A DNA stretch of 64,000 bases from Chloroflexota bacterium (GTDB lineage: Bacteria > Chloroflexota > Anaerolineae > Promineifilales > Promineifilaceae): the NCBI GenBank assembly GCA_024223125.1, contig JAAEOP010000139.1, positions 17,606-81,605 of the forward strand, read 5' to 3'. A program made the position numbers and the translations under genes. Positions within the stretch are counted from its first letter, which is position 1. Every line of letters starts with the position of its first letter. The notes beneath the pieces were generated by a model, which was given only the letters and a program-made list of their open reading frames with translations, made no database searches and was not told the origin of the DNA. Of the stretch, positions 8,228-17,304 are shown piece by piece.

Positions 8228-9289
8228 TTACTCACGCTTGCGGACGAATAAGGCAATGGACCCTCCAATTGCCATGATGAAGATGATGAAGGCAACAATG
8301 AAACCGACCCATAATACACCGCTGCTGCTTTCTGTTTGGGATTGGTCAGAAGCGGCCGTGTCGTCGGTTTGATTGGTCTGGTCACCAATGATGGCCACAA
8401 TGGTTGGCGTTGACTCTGCCAAGCTGCGAGCGGTGACGATGGGATAAGGGGTTGCCGTACCAGGAGTGTTGAGCGGCTGCTCGCCTTCGGGATAGGTTGC
8501 ATCGTTTGTATCGGGGACGGCCGTCAGTGAAACTCGGTCGGGATAGCCATTTCCTGGGGTTGCTTCTGTTTGCGCCGCAACTTCAGCGGGTGTCTCTATA
8601 ATCATTGGAATCAGTGTAGGTGTGGCTTCCTCTATCGGGGCGGCCGAAACGATGTTAGCCGGGGTGTTTGTAGGGATGGGGGTGTTTGTAGGGATGGGGG
8701 TATTGGTGGATAGGAAGATGCGGGTAGGGGTTTCTGTAGCCGGAACAGAGGTGGGCGTGGGAGAGGCGCTGGATACGGCCGTGGCTGTATGTGTGGGCGT
8801 ATTTTGGTTGGATTGTGGCGTGACGGTGGGGTTGCCGCCGACAGAAATAGGGGTAGGGGTGGCGGTGCCTCCAGCAATGATGGTGAGGGTTTCCAGAGGG
8901 GTGCTGGTGTTGTTGGTTTCGATTTCAACAAGCTGATAGATGTATAGGTGGCCGTTTACGGCCGTTGTATCTACAGCTACATATTCATCCCCAATAGTTG
9001 GGGAACCGGTTGCCCAAATAATCCCGTCAGTGTATGGCTTACCGCTATCATCTTCAAGGGTGTCTAAATCTACAAAACTACCGCTGCTATCTTTGCGTTG
9101 GATGATGAAATAGGCCGTGTCTAGTTCAGAACCAGTTTTCCAATACAGACGGACCCCATTTGTTGTAGCCGTGGCTGAAAATTCACTTAAGCCAACAGCT
9201 TGCGGTGGGGCGGCCTGGGTTAGCGTCACAGAAGAAAACCACAGTGTTAACAGACCCAAAAAGATCAGACGTAAATGCTTCAATTTCAT
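8228..9289 (-). CDS. secreted, membrane-anchored protein with fibronectin-like domain and Pro-Thr stalk
   Basis: The 353-residue product has a signal peptide (residues 1-26, ending TQAA). A beta-sandwich domain follows (about 30-150) with a GVRLYWKTGSELDTAYFIIQRK core. Next is a 160-residue stalk rich in Thr, Pro and Ser, and then a C-terminal helix (VGFIVAFIIFIMAIGGSIAL) and RKRE stop-transfer tail. The domain motif matches that of the 158-residue protein at 12689-13165 (VEWETATELNTAGFHLYRS), so the cluster holds two related modules. The stalk contains two exact 18-base tandem units encoding TNTPIP. Such stalks are typical glycosylation targets. I infer a cell-surface substrate or scaffold for the two C25 peptidases on either side. 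Confidence 0.75.
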   Translation of the reverse strand: MKLKHLRLIFLGLLTLWFSSVTLTQAAPPQAVGLSEFSATATTNGVRLYWKTGSELDTAYFIIQRKDSSGSFVDLDTLEDDSGKPYTDGIIWATGSPTIGDEYVAVDTTAVNGHLYIYQLVEIETNNTSTPLETLTIIAGGTATPTPISVGGNPTVTPQSNQNTPTHTATAVSSASPTPTSVPATETPTRIFLSTNTPIPTNTPIPTNTPANIVSAAPIEEATPTLIPMIIETPAEVAAQTEATPGNGYPDRVSLTAVPDTNDATYPEGEQPLNTPGTATPYPIVTARSLAESTPTIVAIIGDQTNQTDDTAASDQSQTESSSGVLWVGFIVAFIIFIMAIGGSIALFVRKRE

Positions 9290-9301
9290 AGAGTTTTTGT
9301 A

Positions 9302-9335
9302 AGAGGTTCCACCTTTTTGAAAAGGTGGAACCTCT
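9302..9335. terminator. perfect hairpin, second copy at 42698
   Basis: A 16-base stem (AGAGGTTCCACCTTTT) faces its exact complement across a two-base TG loop. It lies between the stop of the large C25 gene and the start of the next gene on the minus strand, with no strong T run after it. The identical 34-base sequence occurs at 42698-42731, so it is both a likely terminator and a dispersed repeat. Confidence 0.7.
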
Positions 9336-9342
9336 GTAATTT

Positions 9343-12300
9343 TTACGGTTTCACAATAACGGGTAAATTAACATGATTGTCCAGAGGGGGCAGTGTGGGT
9401 GTAGGTGGCTCTGGGGTTGGTGTTGGCGGCGGTGGTTCTGGCGCCCAATATAGATTCAACGCGGGATCCCCTTGCAATGTAAAGGAGTAGATTTCTGAAT
9501 GGTGATGAACGCCTTGCAAATATTGTAAGGCAGAATAAAGAACTGCATTCCCCATTGTTTGACCATAACCGACGAACAAACCATCGTAAAAACCTTCATG
9601 TAATACTGTGTGTTCAGTTGTATAGCCCAAACCAGATGAAGACCACATGGCCGCAGAGCCGAATGCGTTTCCTTGAACATCGTAACGCATATAGGTTTCA
9701 CTAATTGAATCTAAACCGGGTAAGGCAAAGTATCCATCTAAACAGTCGGCGCTCAACATGACGGTGGGTAAATCATAGTTTTGCCAATGGATTGTATCAC
9801 TCGTTGTCATGATGTCGTCACCTGACCAACTGTTGATAGACCCATGGCCGCGGTAGTTAAAAATGAAGACGCCGTTGTTTATGGGGGGAAACATAGCATT
9901 ACGCAAGTCGTCAACTGTGGCGTAATTGTCCAGGCATTGTTCATCTATCTGGAAGGTATTGGGGATGTTGGCGCTGGTGTTGCTATTTTCCTGGCAGAAA
10001 TCGCCGGCGTTGGGGTCGAATCCATCAGCGACAAACAGGAAGGGAAGGTTTTGTAAAGTAGCATCCTGGCCGTTTTGGTCGTATTTCATAATTTTGCGGA
10101 TGGCATTGTCAGCCTCTAAATCGTTGTTAACAGCGATACGGCCGATAGCCATATCAGGTAGATTATCATTGCCTGAAATCATGGCCAAAGCTGGATCAGA
10201 GGGGATCATGCCTTGGAAGCGGTCGGTAAATGAAAAATCAGTTGGTACAAATGATGGGGCGGAAGTATCCCAGGGGTGAGTGCAGGTAGCGCAGGGCAAA
10301 CCGCGTGGGTTCATTGTGGCATCGCCCACCAAGAAGATATAATGAGGCGCCACAGTCCAGTTGCCCAGAGCGTAAGTCAGGTAATTGCGGATGGCGTCGG
10401 GAATTGCCAGACCGTAGCCATATTGGTTAATAATATCTTCAATATCTACAATGTGCGTGGTCAGACCACCGTATGTACTCTGGGAGCGATGGGCAGCTAA
10501 CAGGGCGGTCTGGGTCATAAATTCATTATGAGCGATGGCTACCCAATCGGCGGCGCTACCAGGGGGATTGAGGTTGGGTGGGGTGTAGGCAGTTATGCTC
10601 TGTACGCTTTTGATGTTGGCTGGCGTTGTGGCAATGAATCTGGAGTGGGGGGCATGGTTGAGACCAAAGGTGTAGGTGTAAGGGCCGCTGCCGGAAATAC
10701 CGCTGCTCATGTTAACGGCCGATGGTTGTGTCGGATCAGTAATATCCCAAACCAGGGCACTGTTGCTGTTAAAGCCAGCAACCCGCAGCCCGCCACTGCC
10801 GATTTCATCCGCCATAATTAGCTGATCATTTTGAGCTATCAGGTGGCGCATGTACTCAACCGTTATGCGGTTTAGATAGAAAAAATCCCCGCTGGTGTAA
10901 TCTATGGTGATTTGATTGGTGCTGCTGAGTAGGTAAGAACTGGAAATAGTTTGCGAAATGTTGGTATTGAGACGGCCGGTCCACATTTTAGATGTTGGGG
11001 TGGGGTAGTTGTTGTAGGTGATGTCCACTGTGTAATCACCGACCGGGGGTATACCTTTGGCGCGGGAGAAGAGTTCAACAGTATAAGTAGCTGTCGGCGC
11101 GGCCGTGTAATCAATTTCTTCCAAATCTACATCAATCACGGCCGTGCTGGTATATACTCGCGTCCCTCTCCCCAACCGCTGCCAATACCAGGCATCCGCT
11201 TCGTTGGGGAAGGTAGACCATTGATCAGTCCAGGTGCTGATCCAGTCCAGCATTGGTTCCTTGGTGGTAGTGTGCCAGGAGCCGGTACGGCCGCTGCTGG
11301 GAGAGGCATTGGTGAGGGTGGGAATGGTATCGGCCGTGCCGTTGGCCCATAACCAGTAAACATTATCGGAGACGTAATGCTGTTCTAACCGTGTACCCGT
11401 ATCTGCAAACGCCCAGCCATAAAAGCGGATAATTTCGCCAGATTCCAAAATAGTATCGGCGTCACCAATGAACTGGTAAGCAACCGGCTGTCCACGATAG
11501 TTCATCTCAATAGTGGCCGGGTTGACGCTGGCGATATTCATACCGGCCGCGGCCAGGTCAGCGCCAGTGACGTCATAAATGCCGGTTTCGTTGACTGTTA
11601 ATTTGAAGGTTTCTTGACCGACAGGTAAGACGGTAGCCGGGGCATTTTGCACATCTGCGGGCAGGCTGCGCCATTGGTGGGCCTGGTTAAAGTTAAGGAT
11701 GAGATTGGACAAGCCATTGTAGGCGGTTTTGTTTTGGATGGGCAACGGCCGTAACTCATCAACCTGCCCCCCTATAAACTTGACCGCCACCGACAGTTGT
11801 TGTGCCTGTTGCAGTTCGCCGGAAACTGGATTGTAGCGCAGGGGATAAAGTTGCAACGAAACAAGCCGTAAGTCCCGGTAAATCATCGGTTCTGAAACTG
11901 AGTAAAGTGTGGCCGGATAATTGGCGTCGGTGTTGTAAATGGCCTCATTTTTATTGAAAATGGTTGTGGGCGTTTCCGTAAAGCCCACACCTTCGGCCAT
12001 CTCAAATTGGATGCCGGAGGCCGGTTTTACCTGACTGGACGGCCGTGTAAGCAAATTCTTCTCTTGAACGTCAACCTCTAGTTGAGCGTCTGGCGGCAGG
12101 GCGATATACGTTGTGTAATAGGGCAAGGCGGGCGCGCCGGCTTCGGTGAATTGTTGGGTCAGACCGGAAATTGTGACATTGCCATCTTCGTCAACCTGAA
12201 CGGGTGGCACGACCAGCTCAAATTGAATACCGTTGGCGTCTGATGAGAGGTTGTTTACGGCCGTTTGTTGAACGGTTGATTTTTTAGGAATGTCAGGCTG

Positions 12301-12399
12301 GGCGAGGGTCTTGCTATTATAAAAACGAAGACTCCCTGCTAAAATGCTCAACGTTACGGCCGTGATAGCCAGATAATGAACGATTCTTTTTCGTATCAT
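9343..12399 (-). CDS. large secreted C25 (gingipain-like) cysteine peptidase
   Basis: This 1018-residue protein starts with a signal or anchor sequence (residues 1-34, hydrophobic AITAVTLSILAGSL). The first 580 residues are beta-rich, including a propeptide-like part. The peptidase domain covers about residues 620-960, with FLVGDATMNPRG, the histidine in NYRGHGSINSW and the cysteine in MLSADCLDGYF. The C-terminus is a short PT-rich linker (PPPTPTPEPPTPTLPP) followed by the terminal peptide NHVNLPVIVKP. PT-rich linkers ending in a short LPxxxK/R-like peptide recur in Chloroflexota exoproteins, as I recall, and may be a sorting tag. The gene lies directly downstream of the PqqD-like gene. Confidence 0.9.
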   Translation of the reverse strand: MIRKRIVHYLAITAVTLSILAGSLRFYNSKTLAQPDIPKKSTVQQTAVNNLSSDANGIQFELVVPPVQVDEDGNVTISGLTQQFTEAGAPALPYYTTYIALPPDAQLEVDVQEKNLLTRPSSQVKPASGIQFEMAEGVGFTETPTTIFNKNEAIYNTDANYPATLYSVSEPMIYRDLRLVSLQLYPLRYNPVSGELQQAQQLSVAVKFIGGQVDELRPLPIQNKTAYNGLSNLILNFNQAHQWRSLPADVQNAPATVLPVGQETFKLTVNETGIYDVTGADLAAAGMNIASVNPATIEMNYRGQPVAYQFIGDADTILESGEIIRFYGWAFADTGTRLEQHYVSDNVYWLWANGTADTIPTLTNASPSSGRTGSWHTTTKEPMLDWISTWTDQWSTFPNEADAWYWQRLGRGTRVYTSTAVIDVDLEEIDYTAAPTATYTVELFSRAKGIPPVGDYTVDITYNNYPTPTSKMWTGRLNTNISQTISSSYLLSSTNQITIDYTSGDFFYLNRITVEYMRHLIAQNDQLIMADEIGSGGLRVAGFNSNSALVWDITDPTQPSAVNMSSGISGSGPYTYTFGLNHAPHSRFIATTPANIKSVQSITAYTPPNLNPPGSAADWVAIAHNEFMTQTALLAAHRSQSTYGGLTTHIVDIEDIINQYGYGLAIPDAIRNYLTYALGNWTVAPHYIFLVGDATMNPRGLPCATCTHPWDTSAPSFVPTDFSFTDRFQGMIPSDPALAMISGNDNLPDMAIGRIAVNNDLEADNAIRKIMKYDQNGQDATLQNLPFLFVADGFDPNAGDFCQENSNTSANIPNTFQIDEQCLDNYATVDDLRNAMFPPINNGVFIFNYRGHGSINSWSGDDIMTTSDTIHWQNYDLPTVMLSADCLDGYFALPGLDSISETYMRYDVQGNAFGSAAMWSSSGLGYTTEHTVLHEGFYDGLFVGYGQTMGNAVLYSALQYLQGVHHHSEIYSFTLQGDPALNLYWAPEPPPPTPTPEPPTPTLPPLDNHVNLPVIVKP

Positions 12400-12409
12400 G
12401 CCAATCCAT

Positions 12410-12685
12410 TTAAGTGATTAAGCCTAAAGCTTTCAAATTATTGATAAAAGATTCTACATCTTGACACGCTTGTGCTTGCGATACAATATAATGATCTACT
12501 AAGTAACCTTCAATATCACTCACGTTATTCTTATCCGCTACCATTTCCCAGATGGCTGTACCCGTTTCACTTAACACATGCACCTCGCCATCTATAGGAG
12601 ATACGATGACAGCATTTCCGTCTACAATTCGCCAGATGATGTCGGGCGCAACCTGGGGAGCCGGTGACTGAACCAAATCTGCCAT
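12410..12685 (-). CDS. PqqD-like protein
   Basis: This 91-residue protein fits the PqqD fold (PF05402). IIWRIVDGNAVIVSPIDGEV gives the three-stranded sheet, LSETGTAIWEMVADK is the helix that carries the family signature (LNxTGxxIWxLl), and the C-terminus has paired helices ending FINNLKALGLI. PqqD proteins present peptide precursors to radical-SAM enzymes or serve related systems. No radical-SAM gene or precursor peptide is nearby. PqqD homologues are also seen inside exopolysaccharide loci with unknown roles. It lies 10 bases upstream of the large C25 peptidase gene and 3 bases downstream of the fibronectin-like membrane protein gene, so it is firmly in this operon. Confidence 0.85.
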   Translation of the reverse strand: MADLVQSPAPQVAPDIIWRIVDGNAVIVSPIDGEVHVLSETGTAIWEMVADKNNVSDIEGYLVDHYIVSQAQACQDVESFINNLKALGLIT

Positions 12686-12688
12686 GAT

Positions 12689-13165
12689 TTACCTTCTCTC
12701 TCTTAAGCCGGTCACGATGAGGGCAATGCCCATAATGATGACGGCCGCTATCAATATGATGACCCACCATTCCACACGCGGTGCAGGATTAGAAGATATA
12801 ATGTCATCTTTATATTGATTGGTTGTAGAGTCGAATTCAACTTCTTCCAGCAGATAATAATAAGTTTCGCCAGTATTCACATTTTCATCTACAAATGAGT
12901 AGGCTCCACCAGAAACGGAACTGCCGGTGGCTGGAATGAGTTCATCTGTAATTAAATTAAATTCACCATTGGGTGAGGCGCTGCGGTATAGATGAAATCC
13001 GGCCGTATTCAATTCTGTTGCCGTTTCCCATTCGACTTTGATTTCTGGTGAATCTAAAAGCTGGGAGGCCAATAAGACGGTGGCCGAAAATAACCAAATA
13101 ATGCCCAGAATCACGAGAATTTTAGATGAATTGTCCTGTGGTGTAGCAGACTGTTCTGGACTCAT
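12689..13165 (-). CDS. membrane-flanked fibronectin-like domain protein
   Basis: This 158-residue protein has a membrane helix at about residues 16-36 (ILVILGIIWLFSATVLLASQ). An extracytoplasmic beta-sandwich domain (about 42-125, core VEWETATELNTAGFHLYRS) follows, then a second helix (VEWWVIILIAAVIIMGIALIV) and an arginine-rich tail. The domain is closely related in pattern to that of the PT-stalk protein at 8228-9289. Its ATG overlaps the stop of the tyrosine kinase gene by one base (TAATG), so the two are translationally coupled. A role as a partner or sensor of the polysaccharide export machinery is possible but not shown. Confidence 0.7.
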   Translation of the reverse strand: MSPEQSATPQDNSSKILVILGIIWLFSATVLLASQLLDSPEIKVEWETATELNTAGFHLYRSASPNGEFNLITDELIPATGSSVSGGAYSFVDENVNTGETYYYLLEEVEFDSTTNQYKDDIISSNPAPRVEWWVIILIAAVIIMGIALIVTGLRERR

Positions 13166-14817
13166 TATCGTTTATTCAGACCGGGTATCCAATTGGGTAG
13201 ACGGCTTTTGCGGCGAGGGTTACGGCCGTATTCTTTTGTGTTGGTGTAATAATACTGATAACGATAATAATATCCGGAAATACGACCTGGATTGAGCTTG
13301 TTGATAACCACACCCAAAATATGAGCATTTGCCGTATGTAATCTCTCAACTGATTGTACCAGCGCTGCCCGGCGTGTCTTGTTATTTACCACCACAATGA
13401 GGGAGCCATGCATACGTGGCGCCAGAATAGATGCATCGGCCACAGTTAGAACAGGCGGTGTGTCAAAAAAGACCACATCGGCTTCCTGTTTTAGTTCCAT
13501 TATAACTTGGGTCATCCGCTGTGAATTTAACAATTCGGCTGGGTTTGGTGGAATTGGCCCGCTGGTCAGAATTCGTAAATCGGGAAACGGTGTGGTTTGC
13601 AAGTGTTGGGTAATGGGTGTCTGTTTGTCCAGGATAGCTGTGGTTAAACCTTGATTATTCGTTATCTGAAACATTTTGTGTTGAATGGGGCGGCGCAAGT
13701 CAGAGTCTACGATAATGACTCGTTTGCCAGTTTGAGCCATGACAACTGCCATGTTGGCAATCGTAGTAGATTTGCCTTCGCCGGGCGAGGAGCTGGTTAT
13801 AAGCATGGCCCCTAACTCGCCATCAATGGCCGAAAAGCTGAGATTGGTACGTAAAACGCGGTATGCCTCAGATATGGGATCACGCGGGGATGAAGCGGTG
13901 ATAAGCCGGTCGGAGAGTTGTTCTCCCTTGATGATGGCAATAGTGCCTAAGACGGAGAGGTCGGTGTCGTTGCTGATTTCTTGAGGAGATTTGATGGTGT
14001 CATCCAAATATTCAATCAGAAAAATGATACCGATAGCTAATAAAGCGCCTACGGCCGTGGCCAGCAATGTGTTGGTTCTGGTGCGCGGTCGAATTGGAGT
14101 TTGCGGTGTTTCGGCCGCTTCAATTGGCACTAGATTGCTGCTTTCCTGAGCTTGAGACACTTGCAGATCATTCAAATTGTTAAAAGCATCTGTATAGCGG
14201 ATTTGAGCTTCTTTTAGTTGGGTTTCCAGACGAGATAATGCAGTTGCTTCTTCACTGGTCTCAGTCTCGCCCAAGTTGTTGATCTGGGTCTCAAGCGTTT
14301 GAATTTCTTGCCCTACAACCTCAAGCCGATCTTGCCAATTCGTAATAGGGGCCGCATAACGCCGATTTTCCCATTCTTGCATCTTTTCAATGAAGACTGT
14401 GCCAATTGTGTTGGCAATGGCTGCAATCTGTTCTGGATTCGTACCCTGGACACGGATCGTTAAGAGCTGTGTTTCGGGCACGACCGACACACTGACCATA
14501 CCGTCTAACACATGTTCCTGCAGTTCGTTTTCCAGACCTAGTTGGGCAATTGTCACCTCTCGAATATCACGGACATTGATAATTTCTACATAGGTTTGGG
14601 CCTGTTGTTGTTCCAAGAGGGCCACTGAGAAATCATTGCCACGGGTACTGCCTGGCGCTTCATCAATCAGCAACCGGGATGATGCCTGGTAAACGGGTGT
14701 TGTGTTGATGCTGACCAGAAAAGCAGTTCCCCCGGCAATCAGGGCGCCCAAAATAATTAACCATAACCACCGCCATAATAGAGCAGCATATTGTTTAATT
14801 TCCATAGATTCAATCAA
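13165..14817 (-). CDS. Wzz-Wzc chain-length regulator and BY-kinase fusion
   Basis: This 550-residue protein has an N-terminal Wzz domain with its first membrane helix at about residues 15-32 and the second near 248-268, separated by a periplasmic coiled-coil region. A cytoplasmic bacterial tyrosine kinase domain follows. Walker A is SSPGEGKST, Walker A-prime is VIIVDSDLRRP and Walker B is VVFFDTPP. The C-terminal tail holds a tyrosine cluster (YYYRYQYYYTNTKEY), the usual autophosphorylation site. Such proteins set polymer length and drive export of exopolysaccharide. It is the first large enzyme of the minus-strand cluster. The wzx flippase, the wzy polymerase and an outer export protein are not in the window. 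Confidence 0.93.
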   Translation of the reverse strand: MIESMEIKQYAALLWRWLWLIILGALIAGGTAFLVSINTTPVYQASSRLLIDEAPGSTRGNDFSVALLEQQQAQTYVEIINVRDIREVTIAQLGLENELQEHVLDGMVSVSVVPETQLLTIRVQGTNPEQIAAIANTIGTVFIEKMQEWENRRYAAPITNWQDRLEVVGQEIQTLETQINNLGETETSEEATALSRLETQLKEAQIRYTDAFNNLNDLQVSQAQESSNLVPIEAAETPQTPIRPRTRTNTLLATAVGALLAIGIIFLIEYLDDTIKSPQEISNDTDLSVLGTIAIIKGEQLSDRLITASSPRDPISEAYRVLRTNLSFSAIDGELGAMLITSSSPGEGKSTTIANMAVVMAQTGKRVIIVDSDLRRPIQHKMFQITNNQGLTTAILDKQTPITQHLQTTPFPDLRILTSGPIPPNPAELLNSQRMTQVIMELKQEADVVFFDTPPVLTVADASILAPRMHGSLIVVVNNKTRRAALVQSVERLHTANAHILGVVINKLNPGRISGYYYRYQYYYTNTKEYGRNPRRKSRLPNWIPGLNKR

Positions 14818-14832
14818 TCCTTGTATGAGTTG

Positions 14833-15123
14833 TCAGCCCATTCGCATTTGGGTTGCCGTTTTGTAAATATTGACGGCGCTGATGAGTGTAAATATGATCC
14901 ATACGACTGTTTCCCACACCGCTTTACTTGTCCCAGCTAAACCTAGAGTAATAAAAAAAGCGCTGATCCAAAACCATATTTCAAACATTGGACGGCCAAG
15001 CAATTTCCGGAAACTTGTTTCTCTTTCTTGTGCTTCCCAATAAGTGTAGCTGATTGTAGCTAAAATGATGGCCAGACCCAGTATCCAAAGGCTATTGAAA
15101 AAAACATTAGTCCATTCTATCAC
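14833..15123 (-). CDS. small three-helix membrane protein
   Basis: This 96-residue protein has three hydrophobic helices, about residues 9-27 (LWILGLAIILATISYTYW), 48-64 and 70-86. A short basic loop (QERETSFRKLLGR) lies after the first. I do not recognise a named family, though its pattern resembles small membrane proteins encoded next to polysaccharide operons. Its start faces radA across 253 bases, and it lies 15 bases upstream of the kinase gene. It is therefore likely the first gene of the surface-polysaccharide operon. Confidence 0.65.
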   Translation of the reverse strand: MIEWTNVFFNSLWILGLAIILATISYTYWEAQERETSFRKLLGRPMFEIWFWISAFFITLGLAGTSKAVWETVVWIIFTLISAVNIYKTATQMRMG

Positions 15124-15322
15124 GATACCTGAGAGTATAACATATGGCTGAATCGGTTCAAAACAACCACCTCACCCAAAAGTCCTGAAAATAGTATGGT
15201 TGGTGGTTCTTACAAATTCTTCAACTTGGATGAACGGCCGTTTCCCATTATGATTCAATCAGGAAGAGGACACAAAGGGCACAGAGATTTTTCCCAGTGA
15301 ACTGTTCTCTGTAACAAGATAA

Positions 15323-15351
15323 TTGCACTGTCTTTCTGACCACAATATATT
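15323..15351 (+). promoter_or_regulatory. sigma-70-type promoter for radA
   Basis: TTGCAC at 15323-15328 and TATATT at 15346-15351 are separated by 17 bases. This predicts a start near 15358, about 19 bases ahead of the radA ATG. The GGAGGAATTAACC ribosome site falls inside this leader. Confidence 0.6.
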
Positions 15352-15376
15352 CAATAAAAATCGGAGGAATTAACCA

Positions 15377-16756
15377 ATGGCCAAAACACGATCCCGTTAC
15401 GTTTGCCAATCCTGTGGGCGCATTACGGCCGCATACATGGGGCGCTGTCCCAAATGTGGTGAATTTGATTCGATGGTCGAAGAAGTTATTGTAGCTGAGA
15501 CAGCGCCGGCCAAAAAAAACCGCCGGGCTGTCAGCCACATCAGCAGCAAACCACAACGTCTGGCCGAAGTTGCCGCCGATGGTTTTGATCGTCTGGCCTT
15601 GCCCCTGCCCGAATTTTCCCGCGTTTTAGGGGGCGGAATTGTGCCCGGTTCATTGGTGTTGGTGGGGGGGGACCCTGGTATTGGCAAATCTACCCTGTTG
15701 TTAGAAGTTGCCTCTTTGGTAGCTAACCAGCATGGAACAACCCTGTATGTATCTGGTGAAGAAAGTAGTCGCCAGATAAAAATGCGGGCCGATCGTTTGC
15801 AACTGACCGCTGACGATCTCTATCTGCTCACAGAAACCCGTTTGGGAGCCATCTTTCAGCATGTGACCGATCTGCAACCACAGCTTCTTATTGTAGACAG
15901 TATTCAGACAACATTTGTGGAAGATTTAACCTCGGCCGCCGGCAGTGTCAGTCAGGTGCGAGAGTGTGCCAGCCGTTTGCAAGAATTAGCAAAAACATCA
16001 GGTGTCACCGTCTTTCTGGTGGGGCATGTGACTAAGGAAGGCAATATTGCCGGGCCACGTGTGTTGGAACATATTGTGGATACGGTTCTATATTTGGAAG
16101 GGGATCCATTCCACCGCTACCGGCTGTTACGCAGTGTCAAGAACCGCTTTGGGGCTACCAGTGAAGTAGGCGTCTTTGAGATGGCGGAAAAGGGGATGGT
16201 GGAAGTACCTAACCCCTCGGAAGCGTTTCTGGCTGAACGGCAGATTAATGCGCCCGGTTCGGCTATTGCCGTGACGATGGAGGGCACACGGCCGTTACTC
16301 GTCGAAATTCAAGCTTTATCCAGCGCGACTACTTTTTCTAACCCCCGCCGCACAGCCAATGGGGTAGATTATAACCGGCTGTTGTTGATTACGGCCGTAC
16401 TCACCCGCCGCGTTCGCCTCAAACTATTTGACAAAGACATCTTTGTCAACGTTATTGGGGGATTGCAAATTGATGAACCGGCGGCCGACTTATCTCTGGC
16501 TATCGCCCTGGCCAGCAGTGTTAAAGATAGGGCTATTCATGCCGATATGGCTTTTGTAGGAGAAATTGGCCTGAGTGGTGAACTGCGAGCGGTCAGCCAA
16601 TTAGAATCTCGCCTTAAAGAAGCGGCTAAATTAGGCTTCAAACGCTGTCTTATTCCCCGTTCTGCCCAGCGCCGCCTGAGTGAAACCCCCGACAAGCTGA
16701 CAGTCACCGGCTGTCGTACTGTTGCCGAAGCAATTGACGCGGCATTGATTAAGTGA
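15377..16756 (+). CDS. radA: DNA repair protein RadA
   Basis: This is the branch-migration ATPase that helps RecA extend and resolve recombination intermediates. The 459-residue product has the N-terminal four-cysteine zinc finger (C10, C13, C24, C27), the Walker A GGDPGIGKST at 97-106 and the RadA-specific KNRFG motif about residue 255. A C-terminal Lon-like domain follows (about 300-459, with VGEIGLSGELRAVSQ). Its length is normal for the family. GGAGGAATTAACC precedes the ATG. It is transcribed alone, divergent from the polysaccharide operon and convergent with the acetyltransferase gene. Confidence 0.97.
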   Translation: MAKTRSRYVCQSCGRITAAYMGRCPKCGEFDSMVEEVIVAETAPAKKNRRAVSHISSKPQRLAEVAADGFDRLALPLPEFSRVLGGGIVPGSLVLVGGDPGIGKSTLLLEVASLVANQHGTTLYVSGEESSRQIKMRADRLQLTADDLYLLTETRLGAIFQHVTDLQPQLLIVDSIQTTFVEDLTSAAGSVSQVRECASRLQELAKTSGVTVFLVGHVTKEGNIAGPRVLEHIVDTVLYLEGDPFHRYRLLRSVKNRFGATSEVGVFEMAEKGMVEVPNPSEAFLAERQINAPGSAIAVTMEGTRPLLVEIQALSSATTFSNPRRTANGVDYNRLLLITAVLTRRVRLKLFDKDIFVNVIGGLQIDEPAADLSLAIALASSVKDRAIHADMAFVGEIGLSGELRAVSQLESRLKEAAKLGFKRCLIPRSAQRRLSETPDKLTVTGCRTVAEAIDAALIK

Positions 16757-16763
16757 AGAATAA

Positions 16764-17276
16764 TTACACACCATCAAAAGCAGGGTGATAATGAGCTATG
16801 CCGCTTTTGCCATTTAGCGCTCCCGGCCGTAATTCCACAACCATAAAAACATCTTCAGGTACATCGTAGGCACAGCGGATGTGATACGGCCGTGTCACCC
16901 TAAAACCAAATCGCGGATAGTATGACGGATGCCCCAATACAAACAATTCTTCATACCCCGCAGCATGGCAGGCGGTCATTCCGGCCGAAATCAGTTTCCC
17001 GCCAATACTTTGCTTCTGGTAAATGGACAGCACCCCAATTGGCCCTAACCCCACCGTAGGCCAAGTTTCACTTTCTGACCGCAACGTCATCGGAGAAAAA
17101 AGCGCATGGCCCACAATCTGCCCCTCCATCAACGCCACCAACGAAATCAGCTCCACCCCCACCTCTCGCAGCCGGTTGACTAATTCTGCCTCATCTGCCC
17201 GACCAAATGCCGACTCATTCACCGCATAAACAGCTTCAATATCCTGCTTTTCTTCTTCCCGAATCACAATATCCAT
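16764..17276 (-). CDS. GNAT N-acetyltransferase, YhbS-like
   Basis: This 170-residue acetyltransferase has an N-terminal IREEEKQDIEAVYAVNESAF segment, beta-strand VGLGPIGVLSIYQKQSIGG with the acetyl-CoA binding Q/R-x-x-G-x-G/A-like turn, and the C-terminal FVLGHPSYYPRFGF motif typical of the YhbS branch. The substrate is unknown. I prefer the ATG at 17276 because GAGGT lies six bases ahead. The ATG at 17288 has no ribosome site. It is convergent with radA and lies downstream of the mannosyltransferase gene. Confidence 0.85.
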   Translation of the reverse strand: MDIVIREEEKQDIEAVYAVNESAFGRADEAELVNRLREVGVELISLVALMEGQIVGHALFSPMTLRSESETWPTVGLGPIGVLSIYQKQSIGGKLISAGMTACHAAGYEELFVLGHPSYYPRFGFRVTRPYHIRCAYDVPEDVFMVVELRPGALNGKSGIAHYHPAFDGV

Positions 17277-17304
17277 TCCATACCTCATTGAAATTGATTG
17301 TTCC

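Noticed and set aside
8622..8936. Glycine/valine-rich plus-strand frame
   Set aside because: It is the antisense of the PT-rich stalk. The composition follows from the codons on the other strand.
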